Assembly (NCBI GenBank): GCA_963678705.1
Contig: OY783203.1
Location: 41,044,347-41,108,346 of the forward strand
From: Panorpa germanica
Lineage: Eukaryota > Arthropoda > Insecta > Mecoptera > Panorpidae
Length of the DNA: 64,000 nt
Reading direction: 5' to 3'
This document shows positions 1 through 13,601 of the stretch, in pieces. Numbering within the stretch: the first letter of the stretch is position 1; each line of letters starts with the position of its first letter. Made by a program: the position numbers and the translations under genes. Below the pieces are notes generated by a model. The model ran no database searches. It was given only the letters and a program-made list of their open reading frames with translations, and was not told where the DNA came from.

Positions 1-479
1 AAAGACAATATAAATCCAAATACTCACTGCTTAAATCGATTGATTGAAAAGTTAATCACAAACACAACAAATACTTGAACAACGATTTTAAAGTACACAG
101 ACCACAGTACCAACACGACTACAGCTTCTGAACAAATGAAATCCTACACTTGTACATTTCATTTGCACGTTGACTTGACGTAAACCTCTTTTCCATATAT
201 GGACAATACAGGTTATTTCTATAAATAACATCATATGTCAGAGCAGAAAAAGATGCGGTCTACAATATAATAACATTAAAAATAAATATTTTAATCAAAT
301 ATACTATTTTTAAATTTTAACATTGACTTAAAAAATTACGTGCTTGATTAACATATTGGCAGCAGGAAGTTTTGATTAAATATGTAGCTTTTCTTTAAAG
401 TTAATTAACCTTGTAAAATAACCTGCTTTTAAATATTGAATCAATCTGAATTCAATTGCTCTTTGCAGTCAGAATTGTA

Positions 480-720
480 TAACTGTACATCTTCTACCCA
501 AGACACTCTTTTTTGCTCTCATTTTTCACTAGTTTCCATTTACAGTTTACTTACTTTCAAACGCGTGTACATCGATTATACGCACGACCTCAAATTTTCG
601 ACACGCAACTGGCTTGTCGCATCGTTCTCAGTAGACGTTACTCCATATAAAACCATACAGCGTACGGAATTCAACGCGCGGCATGCCCCGCCGGGTTATG
701 CAATATCTTCAATCTTTTTA
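480..720. promoter_or_regulatory. CpG-rich patch, possible promoter or first exon
   Basis: This stretch is clearly richer in G+C and CpG than its surroundings. On the minus strand it contains a good 5' splice-site match (GAAA followed by GTAAGT near 552-560), so it could be a non-coding first exon of a gene running off the left edge. The open frame that crosses it on the plus strand has no ATG start and no recognisable domain. No other gene-like signal is seen in 1-1767. The promoter reading is inference. Confidence 0.25.
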
Positions 721-1767
721 AGAAATTTAAAATGTGTGCTTTAAATAAAGTCAACTGTAATATGAAAGAATGAGATTATCTCTTGTAGAAAAATATAATA
801 ATAACCAGTAGAAAAATATACGATGGTTAGACGTATAAATTGTGTTTACACAATCTAATTTAGTGGTTGTTTTTTTACCGTTATTAACTGTTGATTTAAT
901 AAAATAAAGGTGAAATAAATTATAGTAATAACTGGGTCTCAAATGCCTGACATATGAGCATGGGCTCTGCAAAAAAAAATTAACAGAAAAAGGCATTCTA
1001 ACTAGTGTAAATTTGTCATTTGTGATCCCACCCCATGTAGTAGAAGCGTGCCACAGACTCCATTTTGTCTAGCCTAAATTGCAATATGCAGAGATTCTTC
1101 GTAAATGCCAAGGATGAAACGATGTTTGAAACTATAGCACAAACTTCAACAATTTCTAAATAATATGTCTAATCAATATTCTTATAATATTAATACAATA
1201 AATTATAATTACAATTAATTTGGATCATAAATAATTTTGGTTTTCTACCAGTGATATGCTTTGGTTAAGTACGTTTACGAGACATCTGTTGGTAAAATAA
1301 AAAAATAATACATTTTTTAGTTACAGATTACGATACCAGGTGGAAGAAAATTTGAAACTCAAAAATATTAAACTTTGCATTTAAACATTATTTAATATTT
1401 TAAAATATTATTTGAAAAACATACAAATTATTTATTTTATTGAATATCAAATAACGATTATAACTTTATTATTGTATTATACAATTACTTTTTTACTGAA
1501 ATGATGTTAATGCTAAGCAAGCAAATTATGATTTGTTATGTGTGAACCCATAGTGATACTCAGGAGTTCAGATTTTCTTTCAGCGTATTGCAGTTAGGAT
1601 TTAATTAATTTATTACGAACATAATGACATTTATATTTACTAAGAAGTTATGTTCCTCTCTCATTTATGAGGGTTAAATATGAGGATTTACTTCAAACCC
1701 AAAAGCACGTGCTAGAAAACATATGTCTTGTACAGTTAATTTATCAAAAAAGTGACTTGCAAATACT

Positions 1768-2653
1768 AAGTGGCGGATTAGACTGCTTGAGAACCTTATG
1801 CGGTACAAAGGAGCATACATAGGGGCCTAAACAAGAAATAAATTTTCTTACACCCAAAATAATAGCAAACAACGTCTTCATTTGAAACGTCAAAGTCAAA
1901 GGAAGGATGAAATTGTGCGGCACTATTAAACAATTTGCGGTCCGAAACTTTTATAATGACCCTGGTATACTCTTCCTACTCCATACATAACATGGATATT
2001 AGTATATCATGCTTTATATACATGTAACATGTAAATGTAATATATGTATATATACACATAAATACTATTTAATCTAAAATACCTAAATTTTGTATAAAAT
2101 TATTTTATTTTACTTTATAATTTTTTAATCCTTTAAAAGGTTTTGTTAAGATATAAGTATTATAAAAAATTTAGATCCCTATTTCGTAACTTTGTATGGG
2201 CGTCTTTAACGTTCTGAAGACTTTTCAACTGCCTATATTTAACACGTAACTATGTTTAGTGGATTATATACACATTACATACATTACAGATTACATAACC
2301 AATATATTAATAAGTGTTACATGTATAAAAAATAATAAAATGTAACATATGCATCAGTAAATAGCGTGACTTAGACGGGCCCCGTATCAAAATTTGTTAG
2401 GTGGCCTAAGTGATGGGTAAAGATTTTTCACAAAAGCAACAAAAACGCTCGCATTGAATTAAAATAATTATATATTGATTATACCTTATTACTTACAATT
2501 AATAGTCCTAGGAACTAAGCTAAGTACGGCCTAAGAGTTTAAGTGAGATTGTGGATAACATTGTACGAATTTTTGCTTACACACGTTTGGGGCCCCTGTA
2601 GCCCGGGGCCCCGTATCATTGATACGGCAAATACGGCGGTAGCTACGCCACTG
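1768..2653. mobile_element. hAT-like non-autonomous element with short terminal inverted repeats
   Basis: The left end reads AGTGGCGGATTAG and the right end, read on the other strand, starts CAGTGGCGTAGC. AGTGGCG termini are common in hAT-type elements. The right part has GC-rich arms (GGGGCCCC and GGGCCCCGTATCA) that stand out from AT-rich surroundings. No transposase is recognisable in the roughly 885 bp between the ends, and I see no convincing 8 bp target duplication. The boundaries are therefore approximate and the class is a guess from the termini. Confidence 0.4.
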
Positions 2654-2965
2654 ATGTCCATAAAAATGTTACATAAAGTTTAGGGTTTGCTTACAGAATA
2701 TTGTAACAATATTTAAGGCAATAAACACATATTGTAATTTACGAATTGTAACTTACCTTGTGCAATTAATAATGTCATGTGTATATTTTGTTTCGGATAT
2801 GTTGTTTCTGTTGCTTGATGCCAGAATATATATCTCTTAACTCTAATCTAATCAAAGTAAATCCGAGAAATAGATCTCGCTTTTGAAACCATTCCCCATT
2901 GTATTGCATGCACCTCAATTTGTGTAAAGGAGCCCACATATCCTGATAACATGGTGTTCTAATAT

Positions 2966-3578
2966 ATGAAGGGTAGATCGCAATCTATAAAAAGTGCCAG
3001 TACCACATTTAGGATAAACCTAAAATTTAAAAGAGAAAGGAGTATTTTTTTTTTAAGGAATGGAATGGCGATCGAGGAGGCAGAGAGAAGAAGAGAAGGA
3101 GGCTCAAGTGTGGAAGAGGAGCTAAGGAGAAGGGATAAGGAGATACAGCAACATGAAAGAATGGGAAAAATCGAGAAAAGCAATTACAATACAAGATATA
3201 AAAGGATTTGGGAAAATAATATACCTCAGTACTTAATAGAAAAAGACATAAAAAACATAGGACAGCAAGATTTAGATTGGGAAATGAGGAGAAAGGAAAC
3301 AGATACTGTGAAAGTAGAGAGGAAAGAATGTGTAGAGTATGCGGAACGGAGAACGAAACACTGGAGCACATTAAATTTGATTGTAAGGAAAAAGTAGGGA
3401 GTGAGATGAATATTGGGCAGCTCTTAAAAGGGGGCAAGGAAGGGAACAGATGGATGGCAGAAATAACTAGAAGATGGAAGGCTGAAGCTATTTAAATCTT
3501 TTTAAAATGTGCAAAACCATTTATTTTCGTTTAGATATTAGGAGAATTGAGGTTTTTGTTTTTGGTTCTGGTAGAAGG

Positions 3579-3657
<79 letters not shown>

Positions 3658-3730
3658 TATTTAAGGAATAAAATGTATTGTACTAAGGCAGAAGTAAACA
3701 TTAAATAAATAAATAATAATAATAAATAGT
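2966..3730 (+). mobile_element. 5'-truncated non-LTR retrotransposon (LINE), reverse-transcriptase C-terminal end
   Basis: From 2966 to about 3280 one frame encodes a charged Glu/Arg/Lys-rich segment. A second frame, 3277-3495, continues with GNEEKGNRYC and a CCHC-type motif (CRVCGTENETLEHIKFDC), the usual C-terminal zinc-binding end of insect LINE polymerases. The switch of frame near 3280 means the copy is broken. Downstream come a (TA)n array (3581-3660) and a tail of AAATAAATAATAA repeats to about 3730, as expected for a LINE 3' end. Only the last part of the element is present, so it is a dead-on-arrival insertion. A related fragment lies at 49075-49330 on the other strand. Confidence 0.7.
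3581..3660. repeat. (TA)n microsatellite
   Basis: About 80 bp of nearly pure AT dinucleotide repeat inside the 3' part of the LINE fragment. Confidence 0.95.
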
Positions 3731-3734
3731 TATA

Positions 3735-6468
3735 AGAAATAAAGGCCTGTACCTTTTCATTGTCAATGAAAAATGAATTTAAACAAAAAAAACTTTACAA
3801 TGCATTTCAAAATATCACACAGCAAGTATAATTACTTGCAATGCCAAACTTACCAAATTCTTATTCTTTCCTTTACCCAATTGCGTCTCAAATCCGTCTA
3901 TCAGTCTACGGAAAATTAACAAATAAACCACAGGTAAAAAAAAACCTTAGTTAACTGAGATTTATAAAACAGTCATATGAAATCTGTAATTACCTTTTCT
4001 TAGCTCCCACTAAGTAAATGGTATCTAATCACAATTGCCTTAGGCGCCTATTTTAGTTTGGTTAATCTAGCCTTGAGCATCTATTTAATGAATATACTTA
4101 ATGTATAAGTACTTGATATTTGTAAAATATTTCTTAGAAAATAATAGTAACGTCAAACATTACCAATGGAAAAGACTACACTATATATTACTGTATATAT
4201 TGATGCCTATCATTTAGGCTGAAATGTAATGATATTACATCTTCGATATAGAAAAGTGTGCCATCCCGTAACTGAATTTATGGGTAAAAACTATTTTCTT
4301 TACAATTCATGTCGTAAATAATGTTACTCTATATAATCAAATTGCAATTATTATTTGAGCTTTTATAAATATAATGAAAATGCAGCAAAAAACTTTTTAC
4401 AGTAACAATCGTAATCATTATACAATAATGCTTATCGAGTATCAGCTTTGATCAGCTTCTAAGCCAAACACACGAAACAAACGTTTGCTAGAGTATCATC
4501 ACAGTCCACCTTGAAAAGTGTTTCTCAAATATCCAGATGAAATTAACTACATAAAACTGTAATCTTTGAAAAAATCTTACATTGCTTTAAACACCTGATA
4601 TATGTATTATTTTATTACGATTAGTTTTGTTTATGAATCTAAATTTTTTAGAGAATAAGTCTCTATCTGCTTTTAAACACAAAACGTAAATATTACATAA
4701 AATATTTATGCTACTATATATTATTCCTTTGTTGTTATGTTTTGTTATTGAGTAATCAAACATTGTGGTAACACTGCAGTAACAAGATTACAGAATTTTT
4801 ATGTTAAACTTGACATACTATATATTTAATTGCGCAAATATTTTTTAGATTTACTCTTTGTAACGGATACATAACAACCTAAATCTGTTATTAAATTTAT
4901 AGCTTAAAATTTAACATGAATTCGTCATGATATAATAACTTTAAAATCATTTTAAATTTTTGTGTTGTATTTTTGTAACCTTTCTAACAAAATGTATCTT
5001 TTTGTCATTGGTTACAGATATAATCAAGAAAAACAGAGAACTGTAACGAACAGACTAATTGTAAACAATCCAGTAAATTATTATTTCTTCATAATTATTT
5101 AGGTGTTTTAAATACTTTTACAACAAATAATTATAATACAAATTCCAACATATTATTCATTAAATTATTTTTATTTGTATCTTTAAAATACTTATATTAA
5201 TACATTTAACAATAAATAACCAGTTATTGAGTTTTCATCGACGTTAACATTCATTTACAATAATAACTTGTCAACTATATCGAAATCTCCCAATAAGCCA
5301 TGAAAAAATAATATTTTATTTTATAATACTATATATATGGTACAATGATACACGAATTTATAAGAATCATATTTTATAATAATTTATATTATACAGTGCA
5401 CATATTCATATGCTTCACAAGTACGAGGTATAGAAAAAATAAAATAAAACTATTTAAATTAATCTATAGTAACAATAAGATACATCACCTATTAAATAAA
5501 TAAACTCTATAGTATATATTGTACTTTCCTGTTCCAATCGAATATTGGATCGAGTGCCAACCTTATCTGATCATCGACCATCACTATTGATTCAATTCTC
5601 TATACAGAGTTTTTTATGAGATACATTTTGACATTTTTTTAATATCTATCATATTATAAGCTTAAAAGATTTTATAATGTTATATATAAAAATGATAAAA
5701 CTTATATATGTGCATGCATTAAGTTTTGTCGTCCGGTTAGTTTTAGTTGGTAAATTTTGAAAATTTATTTCATGTACATATTATTATCATCAAATCTTAA
5801 TTGCAGGCCGGATTGTTTTAAGTATTAAAAGTAAAAAATTAAAAAAATATATTCTTTTTGTATAAAAAATACCAAAATGTGTCTATTATTCTTCATAACT
5901 TATCCGAAATTAATTGAATATATCTACGTTACCTATCTGGAAGCAAATTTCTAACTTTTCCTATTCATGTTTCATTGTACTTTATCTTAACTTCATAAAC
6001 ATATACTCTTATAAAAAATTAAAAATAATAGAAATCGTTGAAATATGATATCTAATTTGTTGTAGCGGATAAACTTCTTTTGTAATCTATCTGTCAAATA
6101 TTATTAATAACATTATACTCAAATATCTGAAAACATAAATATCTTTTTAACACAATTCAAACTGTTGTACTTAATTATAAATAAACTTAATATTTGGTAG
6201 AATAATTTAAAGTTAAATTATGCAGAAAACTATATTTAAATTGTAAAGCCGAAAATATTAAAATTTAAACACAAATTGTAACTTTTAGTTTTAAGTAGTC
6301 ATCGGTAAATGTTTTTACAAGAAACAAAGAATTATATAATACTTCTTCGAGGAACTGCACATTTCAAATACAAAAATAATAAATGCAATCAAACATGTGT
6401 TGTAACAACTAAATGTCTAAAACACACAAATAATATCTTCTAGTTTATCAGTGTGTAAATACATATCC

Positions 6469-6469
<1 letters not shown>
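3735..6469. other. Featureless AT-rich intergenic DNA
   Basis: No exon-like signal, conserved domain, RNA gene or clear transposon end is seen in this 2.7 kb stretch on either strand. Open frames are short and interrupted by homopolymer runs. Confidence 0.6.

Positions 6470-6562
<93 letters not shown>
6470..6562. repeat. (TA)n microsatellite
   Basis: About 90 bp of AT dinucleotide repeat, 430 bp beyond the stop codon of the MFSD14 gene. Translation gives only Tyr-Ile repeats. Confidence 0.95.
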
Positions 6563-6987
6563 CAATAATTAGTTGCTACTTCTTATTTTCAATTTTGATG
6601 TCTTACTCAATGATTTTTAAAATTGTTAAGATTTCCTTAACTGCAGTTGTGATCAATCAAATTTTGTAGTGTCTGTTTTAATAAAATAAAGCCAAAAAAG
6701 TATAACCGCGTGCTGTTAATATTCGCAAACGGCTAATGGCTCATGACATTCTCGTGACCACGTGACATGCTTGAAAATTGTAATTGGCAGATTGTGTAGT
6801 GGGTTTCTCATTATATATTTTTTTTTATCATTTTTACATTGTATTGTTCAGAATAGTTGTGGCAAATTCTGCAAATGTAGTGGGCAAAACTGGCAAAATA
6901 CTGCGAGTAATCTAAAAATGACATTATCTAATCATAAAATCTAATTAATGGTTATAAAATACAATTTATCACATGAAATTACATGAT

Positions 6988-9868
6988 TTATAGTTGCGCT
7001 GAATCTGTGTGCATCAGAGGAGATAGTGGCCCAGCAACCTTTCTGCCACGTTCCATTTCATAATGTACATCAAGTGATACACCTAACATATAATCTAATT
7101 AAAACAAATCTTCAAAATAAATAAACTAGGAAATGCTTTGTAAAAATTACCTGACGGTCTTCGACTAGATTCATTCGTACTATCTGGGATAAAAGCAGCT
7201 ACTAGTAACGCACATATAACAAGTAATGCGCCGAATACAAATGGTGGTCCAGGTACTAGCTGTGTGTAACTCTCTAAATGCGAAGTTTCATTTCTTGCTA
7301 TTTTATGGCCAAGATGATCTTCATTTAAATCAACATGAAACAAGTAAAATATCACACCAAACATGGCTGGACCTAGACCGTTGCACAATCCTCGCATTCC
7401 TGTTACCATTCCTTGTACTACTCCTAAAATTAAAACAAAGTATTTTAATATCGTTGTAAAATTAGTTGAATATTGTCTCAAATTTAGATGACACTTTTTA
7501 TAACAAATACCTTGTCTATCGGCATGAGAATGTATTGATACAAACGCACTTATTGCTGGATATGTAATTGATGATATAGAGGCAAGAACACCTGCTGCCC
7601 ACATCATCCTATATTAATAATTCAACATACTCTTAAAGTTTCTTGTAAGTTTATTATATAAGGCTAATATAGATGCATACTCGTATACATCTCAAAACAA
7701 ATATAATATTTTACCATGTTTGACTTCCAAATCCATACCACATTAGCTGAAGCATTTCAAATAATAATCCTATCATAATAGTGTGCTTAGAACCAAGCGA
7801 TCTGTGAATTTTAAATGATATATTGAATAAGAATTGAATATCAAGTAACAGAAATGAAGCCGTGAAATTGGTAAACAATTTTACCTCATTAGGAATCCAA
7901 GAACAATTTGAGCTGCTATACTTAATATACCAATAACAGCAATAAATACAGTAACTTGAACGACGCCAAAACCCATAACAAGTTTTAAATACACAAATAT
8001 GCAAGAATATTGTCCAGCTTCTGGTAAGTATGACAGAAATACTGTAACGCATAACATCAGTATTGTATGATCTTTTCCAACTTTACGTAATTCCTACAAA
8101 TCCAAAAATACATTATATTATATTTACCATTGATCGTTTTAATGATTAATTACGACTTACAGAAAATGGATCTGCTTGTTCCCAGCTTATTGGTGCACCC
8201 CAGGAACTAGGTCTATTAAAAAAGAAATGATTATTTATAAAAATAAATTTCCATTCATTATACGCACTTTATAATATCTCTCATGCGCTCATCACTCATC
8301 TCTAACTTTGTGGTTTATTTACCTTACTTTCTCCGGTAAGCTTTCTGGAACGGCTACCAATATAAAAAATACGTCAAGTACAGCTATCGCTGTAGCCATT
8401 GCTGCTACAAGTGTTACGCTATATATTTGCATAAGGTATGCTCCCAGAGCAGGTGATATAACTAAACTAGCGGCAAATGTTGCTGAAACCTGCAATGATG
8501 CATATTTTAATCACCCTTATCATTATCCGAACTGCAAGAATTGCATTATCAATTTACCAGTCCGTACGCTCTTGATCTATCAGCTTCCGTGGTTACGTCA
8601 GCAACGTAAGCAAATACTACGGAAAACGTAACAGCAAATACACCACTTATACTTATCATAGCAAAAAACCACCTGTGAATTTAAACTTTGTATCAAAAAT
8701 ATTGACTATGTATGTTGACACAGTTGGCATAGCAGCAAAGATATCTTATATTTCATTCCTTTGACATTAAAGTAATAGCCTTCATTTCTATTAAAATAAT
8801 AAGAAAATACTGGCAAAATATTATTCAGCATTTATATAATAAAAATATTATTTATTGATATTATTATTAAATTTATATAATATTTATATATAAAAATTAT
8901 TATATACATATATGCTTACCATGTATTAATTGTCATTAATGGAATAGGAGCACACGTAAAAAAAACTGTGATGAGAAGGAAAAATTTTCGGCCCCAAACA
9001 TCAGACAGTGCACCTATGAGAGGTGCGCTTAGAAATGATAAAATGCCCTAAAACATGATTTTACATTTAAAAATTATACAATATTTCAGTCATAAACGTC
9101 TACAAATAAACCTGTTTGCTTACTTTGATACCCATGATCAAACCGTTCATGAGAAATGTATGGTCTGGAAAAGTTTCATTAAGCTTGGATATGATAGGCA
9201 TAGTAAGCAAGCCCCAGGCGAAAAATTCCAGAAATATGACAACAAGTGCATGATAGACACTCGGTTCACCTATTCCCGATGTCTGAAACAATATATAAAA
9301 ACTATTAAATTTATACTATTTTTATTGTCAGTGAAAATATTAAATGAAGTTATGACTAAAATAAATGTAACACAGAATTTCTGTGTATGTATCATTTCAA
9401 ATAAGTAGTCAATCAAGTATTCTTAGATTATTTAGTAGATAATGTTAAAAATTATTACTAAAAAAAATGTATGAAATATAATACTATGTAAAATCAACAC
9501 TTCGAAAATGAATGTAGAAAATTTCTACTATTTCAAATTAACTTAATTTTTCATGAATTTAATTAACTTATCTTATATTTGATATATGAAACATTTAAAG
9601 TTATCTGCTTAGAATAGTGTTTACCACAATGACTAATTTCCTAAATTGGTTATCAATAAAAATTAAAAGCAAAAACATCATTTATATAAATATATAAATG
9701 GTATATAAATATGTACTGGTTTAAATAAAATGTTATCAGGGTAATTTACCAGAAAACATAAAGATGTTCAAATTTTACACATACCGTCATAACACCATCT
9801 TTAATAATAGTTTTTCTGCTTCTAATAGTCATATCGACAGTAGTTTTTTTCTGTGCTTTAGCTGGCAT
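6988..9868 (-). CDS. MFSD14 (HIAT1): MFSD14/HIAT1-type major facilitator transporter, 11 coding exons
   Basis: Exons in transcript order: 9868-9785, 9282-9124, 9047-8920, 8672-8558, 8489-8323, 8212-8161, 8093-7885, 7801-7715, 7608-7511, 7423-7151, 7082-6988. All phases close, giving 488 residues against about 490 for vertebrate MFSD14A. The product is a 12-helix membrane transporter of the MFS fold; its substrate is unsettled. Visible signatures are GIGEPSVYHALVV in the first helix, the MFS loop motif GALSDVWGRK (residues 93-102), FAYVADVT, SWGAPISWEQADPF before the central loop, and GMRGLCNGLGPA. At the fifth exon the downstream donor (after 8323) is chosen because it restores EKVRPSSWGAP as in the family; the donor five bases upstream would break the frame. 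The start ATG encodes MPAKAQKK, followed by a basic cytoplasmic leader. Identification is by family similarity recalled from memory and is strong. Confidence 0.93.
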
Positions 9869-10007
9869 AATATACGAAACGAATAAAAAATTTTATACGA
9901 TATATTTATTATAAAATATTTTGATACCATATTATATCCATTATAAATTTAGTTTTACACACTACATATTACTAAACCCCACAATATTTTCAAGTATAAA
10001 TTTTACA

Positions 10008-10136
10008 CTATAGCTTTGAATAACCACTAAGCAGGGAGCTGTCATAGTGTTCTTCTTTTTCTCTTTCTTCTATTCCATACAGCATATACTTCATAGCTAT
10101 CTTTATAAAATTGACATCTCTGTGTCCAAAACCGTA
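10008..10136 (-). other. Unassigned exon-like open frame between MFSD14 and importin alpha
   Basis: On the minus strand a good acceptor (TTTTTAG) at 10137 is followed by 42 open codons ending in TAG at 10008. The conceptual peptide begins YGFGHRDVNFIKIAMKYM and ends SSLLSGYSKL. Its composition is protein-like, with charged Glu/Lys runs and few AT-biased residues. I do not recognise it and can find no upstream coding exon in the 500 bp before the importin gene, which is partly SINE. It could be the last exon of an unseen gene, an upstream open frame in the MFSD14 leader, or chance. Confidence 0.25.
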
Positions 10137-10192
10137 CTAAAAATTTAAAAAAAAACGATAAAATGAAAAACGACCGAAAAAAAAAAATATAA

Positions 10193-10440
10193 TAAATGTT
10201 AATTTTATAAGGCGTTCTATTTCCGATGCTCTCCTATCACTATATAATGTTGGCAAGTTTTATGTGCCGTGACCTCATGCATGTGTAGCCCACCGCGTCC
10301 ATAGTTTCACTATGGATACATACGCTAATTGAAACATCTAAACATAAAAAATATGCGCTAGTTTGAGGATCGAACCCGAAAACAATAGTTTGACACGATA
10401 CATAAATGTTCTCGCTCACTGTACCGTCCGTAATATCTAT
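10193..10440 (-). mobile_element. tRNA-derived SINE, copy 1
   Basis: On the minus strand this shows a Pol III B-box (GGGTTCGATCC at about 10368-10378). It continues with the family body (ATATTTTTTATGTTTAG), a GAGGTCACGGCACATAAAAC segment and the tail CATCGGAAATAGAACG. The same order of blocks is seen in copies at 28.2, 35.1, 44.2 and 53.5 kb. This copy sits between the importin and MFSD14 genes. Confidence 0.6.
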
Positions 10441-10680
10441 GAAATATATTTACTGTATTCTTTTTGTGTTTTTTCTATCATATATAATACATACTTAAAC
10501 TATATATATCACCACTTTTATAGAATATTTAAATTTAAAATTAAAGAAAAATTAGCTATAATTATATTTATTTCTTATATTAGCAGTTCAATGTGTACAC
10601 AGTAGAAAAATCAATCTAAATAAATATAGTAAAAAAATAGCCTAAAGCTTAAAAAAAGTATATCATCGCAAAAAAGAAAA

Positions 10681-13398
10681 TTAAAAATTAAACCCGCTGT
10701 TTGGGGTATCAGGTTCCTGGAACTGTAATTGACCATTTACTACATTGGGCTGCTCAGTACCTTCATCAGCATCTCCTTCAGATCCGAAAAAGGAATCAAT
10801 TATAAACAGCGCCTTTTGATATATCTGTTCATTGTCATGAGATTGCAATGCCTCTAATTTATCCAATCCTCCACATTCTTCTAGCATTATACATAACTTC
10901 TCGACTTCACCCATTTTGTCAGCAGTCTTAAAATTACAAAGTGTAATAAAATATAGCTTCGTAAGCTACTAAGAAAAGTGTTCATGTGAATAACATACCT
11001 GGAACATACTAGAAAGACCTTCAAGGACAACAATAACAGTTTTACCATCACGAGCATCAAGCAAATCTGAAAAGGGTTTAAGAACTCCTTGTTGAACAAG
11101 TATCGCTATTTGTTCAACGGATCCACCAGAACAGAAATTTGTTATAGCCCAGGCCGCTTCCTTTTGTGATTTGAAATCAGCCTATTATGATATAAGTAGA
11201 TTTATTTAGTGACTATGTATTATTGTTTACGGATTGTAAAGATATTACAAAAAAAAGTGTAACATACATTTTGCAAAACGTGAATAAGTGGTGGTAATAA
11301 TCCAGCTTTAATAACTGCATCTATCTGTGCCACATTGCCTGCAGTGATATTACTCAGAGTCCAAGCAGATTCTTTTACAATATTGTTACGACTGTGTTGA
11401 AGAAGTCGTCCCAAGTAATTAAGTCCTCCGTTAGCAATGATAGCATCAGTCTATAAGTCAGAACTTTGTTAATCTAACTATTCTAACTTTATAATATTAC
11501 TAAGAATTCTAAGTTACACTTTGATGTTTGGAAAGAATAAGAAAATACACAGACGTATGTTAAAATATTGCCATACAAATTTCGATTACCTGTGTATCGT
11601 TACCAGTCACAATATTACCCACTGAGCGCAAAGCCGGAGTAAGTATTGTAACTTGATCACTACTCAGAAGCTGACAAAGACGGGGAAGAACTCCTGCTTG
11701 TAGTACAGCTTGAATTTTATCATTACTGCCATCCGTCAAATATGACAAAGCCCAACACGTATCAGCTAATTATAAAAAAGAATGTAGATGAATTGAAATT
11801 ACTACATGCTACAATATTTGAATATTCTCAAGTATACTCTAATTATTTTTAGACATTTTTTTTGTACTAACCTAGAACATCAAAGTCAGAATGGTGCAGA
11901 AGATCAGCTAATACAGCCATACATGGTTGTACAGCTTCAAAAGGAGGTGGTGGATTTTTATTACGACATAAATTTGAGATTGTCCAAACGATATTACGTA
12001 TGAAAGAGATCTGTAAACATTTAGCGATGAACGTGAAAAATATGAAATTAACTTTTTAAATAATAACTATATAACATACAGTAGAATCTTCATTTTTTAT
12101 ATGTGCTATTAATCCATGAAGTGCACCAGCTTCAAGCACAAGATCCCTAGCTGCAGAGCCATCACCTGCAATGTTTCCTAAAGCCCATACAGCTTGTTCT
12201 GAAACATTAGTATGAGGTGATGCTAACAATGCAATAAACTTTTGCACAGCACCCGCTTTAATTACTGCGCCAGTTTGCTCTGAAGTCCCAGAAGCTACAT
12301 TTGTAAGTGCCCACGCTGCTTCAAACTGAAGTTGTGGCCTATGGAAATTCATTAAATAAAGTGGATTTAAACAAAAAATATGGAAATAAGCTTATGAAAT
12401 TGCGTAACATCGAAATAATTATATTGAAAAGTATAAATACAGATGTAGTAATTTGGTAAAAGATAAAATACTCGCTTATCAAAACAATCTAAAAAGGCAA
12501 CACAATGCGGAACTATCCCATTCTCAATCATCACATCGATAGGTGGATTTCTCTCTCTGCTTAATGTTTTTCTAGCAGCTCGAGTAGCATTTAGTTGTTC
12601 ATTTTGGTTAGTACTCGCCATACCTATTACATGAAAAAAAAACTCGTGAATATGGGAAACATTACTTATCCGAAATCGTATGTGGTAAACTACTACCTGC
12701 AAGAATTTCAGGAATTGATAGATTAACAGGTGAGTTGCCATTGCTCTCTGTTAGCACAGCAGCTTCGGCTTCAATATTACGTCTTTTAAGGAACTGTTCA
12801 TCTTTGCGGCTTTTACGTAATTCAACACTAACCTCATTGCGTCGGCGACGCATTTCCTAGAAATTGGAATCATGTCTAAATTATTGAATTAAAATAAGTT
12901 AGAAAAGGAAGTGTTAAAAAGAAGTAATTTATATAAACACAAGTAACTTAAAAAGCAGTTTGAAATGGATTATCTAAAGAAGGAAAAGTTGCATTTACAA
13001 GAAAAATGTTCCTTCTTAAAAATGCAATATTTAGTAATCTAATCTAGTTATTATTATATACATATTTAAATGAATACACTGTAATCGGTTCAAAAGTCGA
13101 ATAAAATCTTTGGGATTAGAATTTTAGAAGTTAAAAATTCAAAATACAAATCATACGTCTTTACTCACCTGTTGATGGCTAAAAGAACTTCTCTTGTAAG
13201 ATGTTCTTAAATATATATATATATATTCAATTTGTGTAAGCATTATACAAATATAAATAAATTAATTATATAAACAATTAATGTTATGTGAAATTGAAAA
13301 AAAAAATACAAAAAAAACCAACGAGTTCGACAAACCTGCATATCTCTTCCTTTATTCTTAAAATCTTTAAGTCTGTGCAGATTTTCTTGAGATGCCAT
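10681..13398 (-). CDS. KPNA2/Pen: Importin subunit alpha, KPNA2/Pendulin type, 9 coding exons
   Basis: Exons: 13398-13336, 12856-12697, 12623-12476, 12338-12080, 12010-11872, 11765-11590, 11450-11268, 11181-10999, 10926-10681, giving 518 residues. This is the nuclear-import adaptor that binds basic localisation signals and hands cargo to importin beta. The N-terminal importin-beta-binding region is plain ([34 protein letters not shown]). It is followed by armadillo repeats with the usual Trp/Asn ladder ([49 protein letters not shown]). The tail [16 protein letters not shown] to GFNF places it with the KPNA2 group rather than KPNA1 or KPNA3/4. The third intron appears to use a GC donor. A leader exon probably ends at 13601 and is spliced to 13411, 13 bases before the ATG. 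It is divergent from REV7. Confidence 0.95.
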
Positions 13399-13601
13399 TC
13401 TTAATGTTATACTAAAATTCAAACCATTGAAGACATTAATCATAAAATGTAGTAAAGTAAAAATTAAACGTGAAACGAAATATTTTAAATTATCAAATAT
13501 GTAACGGAAAACACAGAACTGACATTCTACAAATAAAACATTTATAGAGTTAAGCATTACGGCATGTGAAATATATAAAATATGATAAAATTTACAATAC
13601 C

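Noticed and set aside
436-744. 102-codon open frame in the CpG-rich patch
   Set aside because: It has no ATG start and no recognisable domain; higher GC lowers stop frequency, so the frame is expected.
6451-6669. Open frames made of Tyr-Ile repeats (also at 31.4-31.8, 46.9-47.2 and 47.3-47.5 kb)
   Set aside because: They are translations of (TA)n microsatellites; no start context, domain or splice support.
8308-8631. Plus-strand open frame of 107 codons
   Set aside because: It is the antisense shadow of MFSD14 exons 4 and 5, whose minus-strand reading is conserved and correctly spliced.
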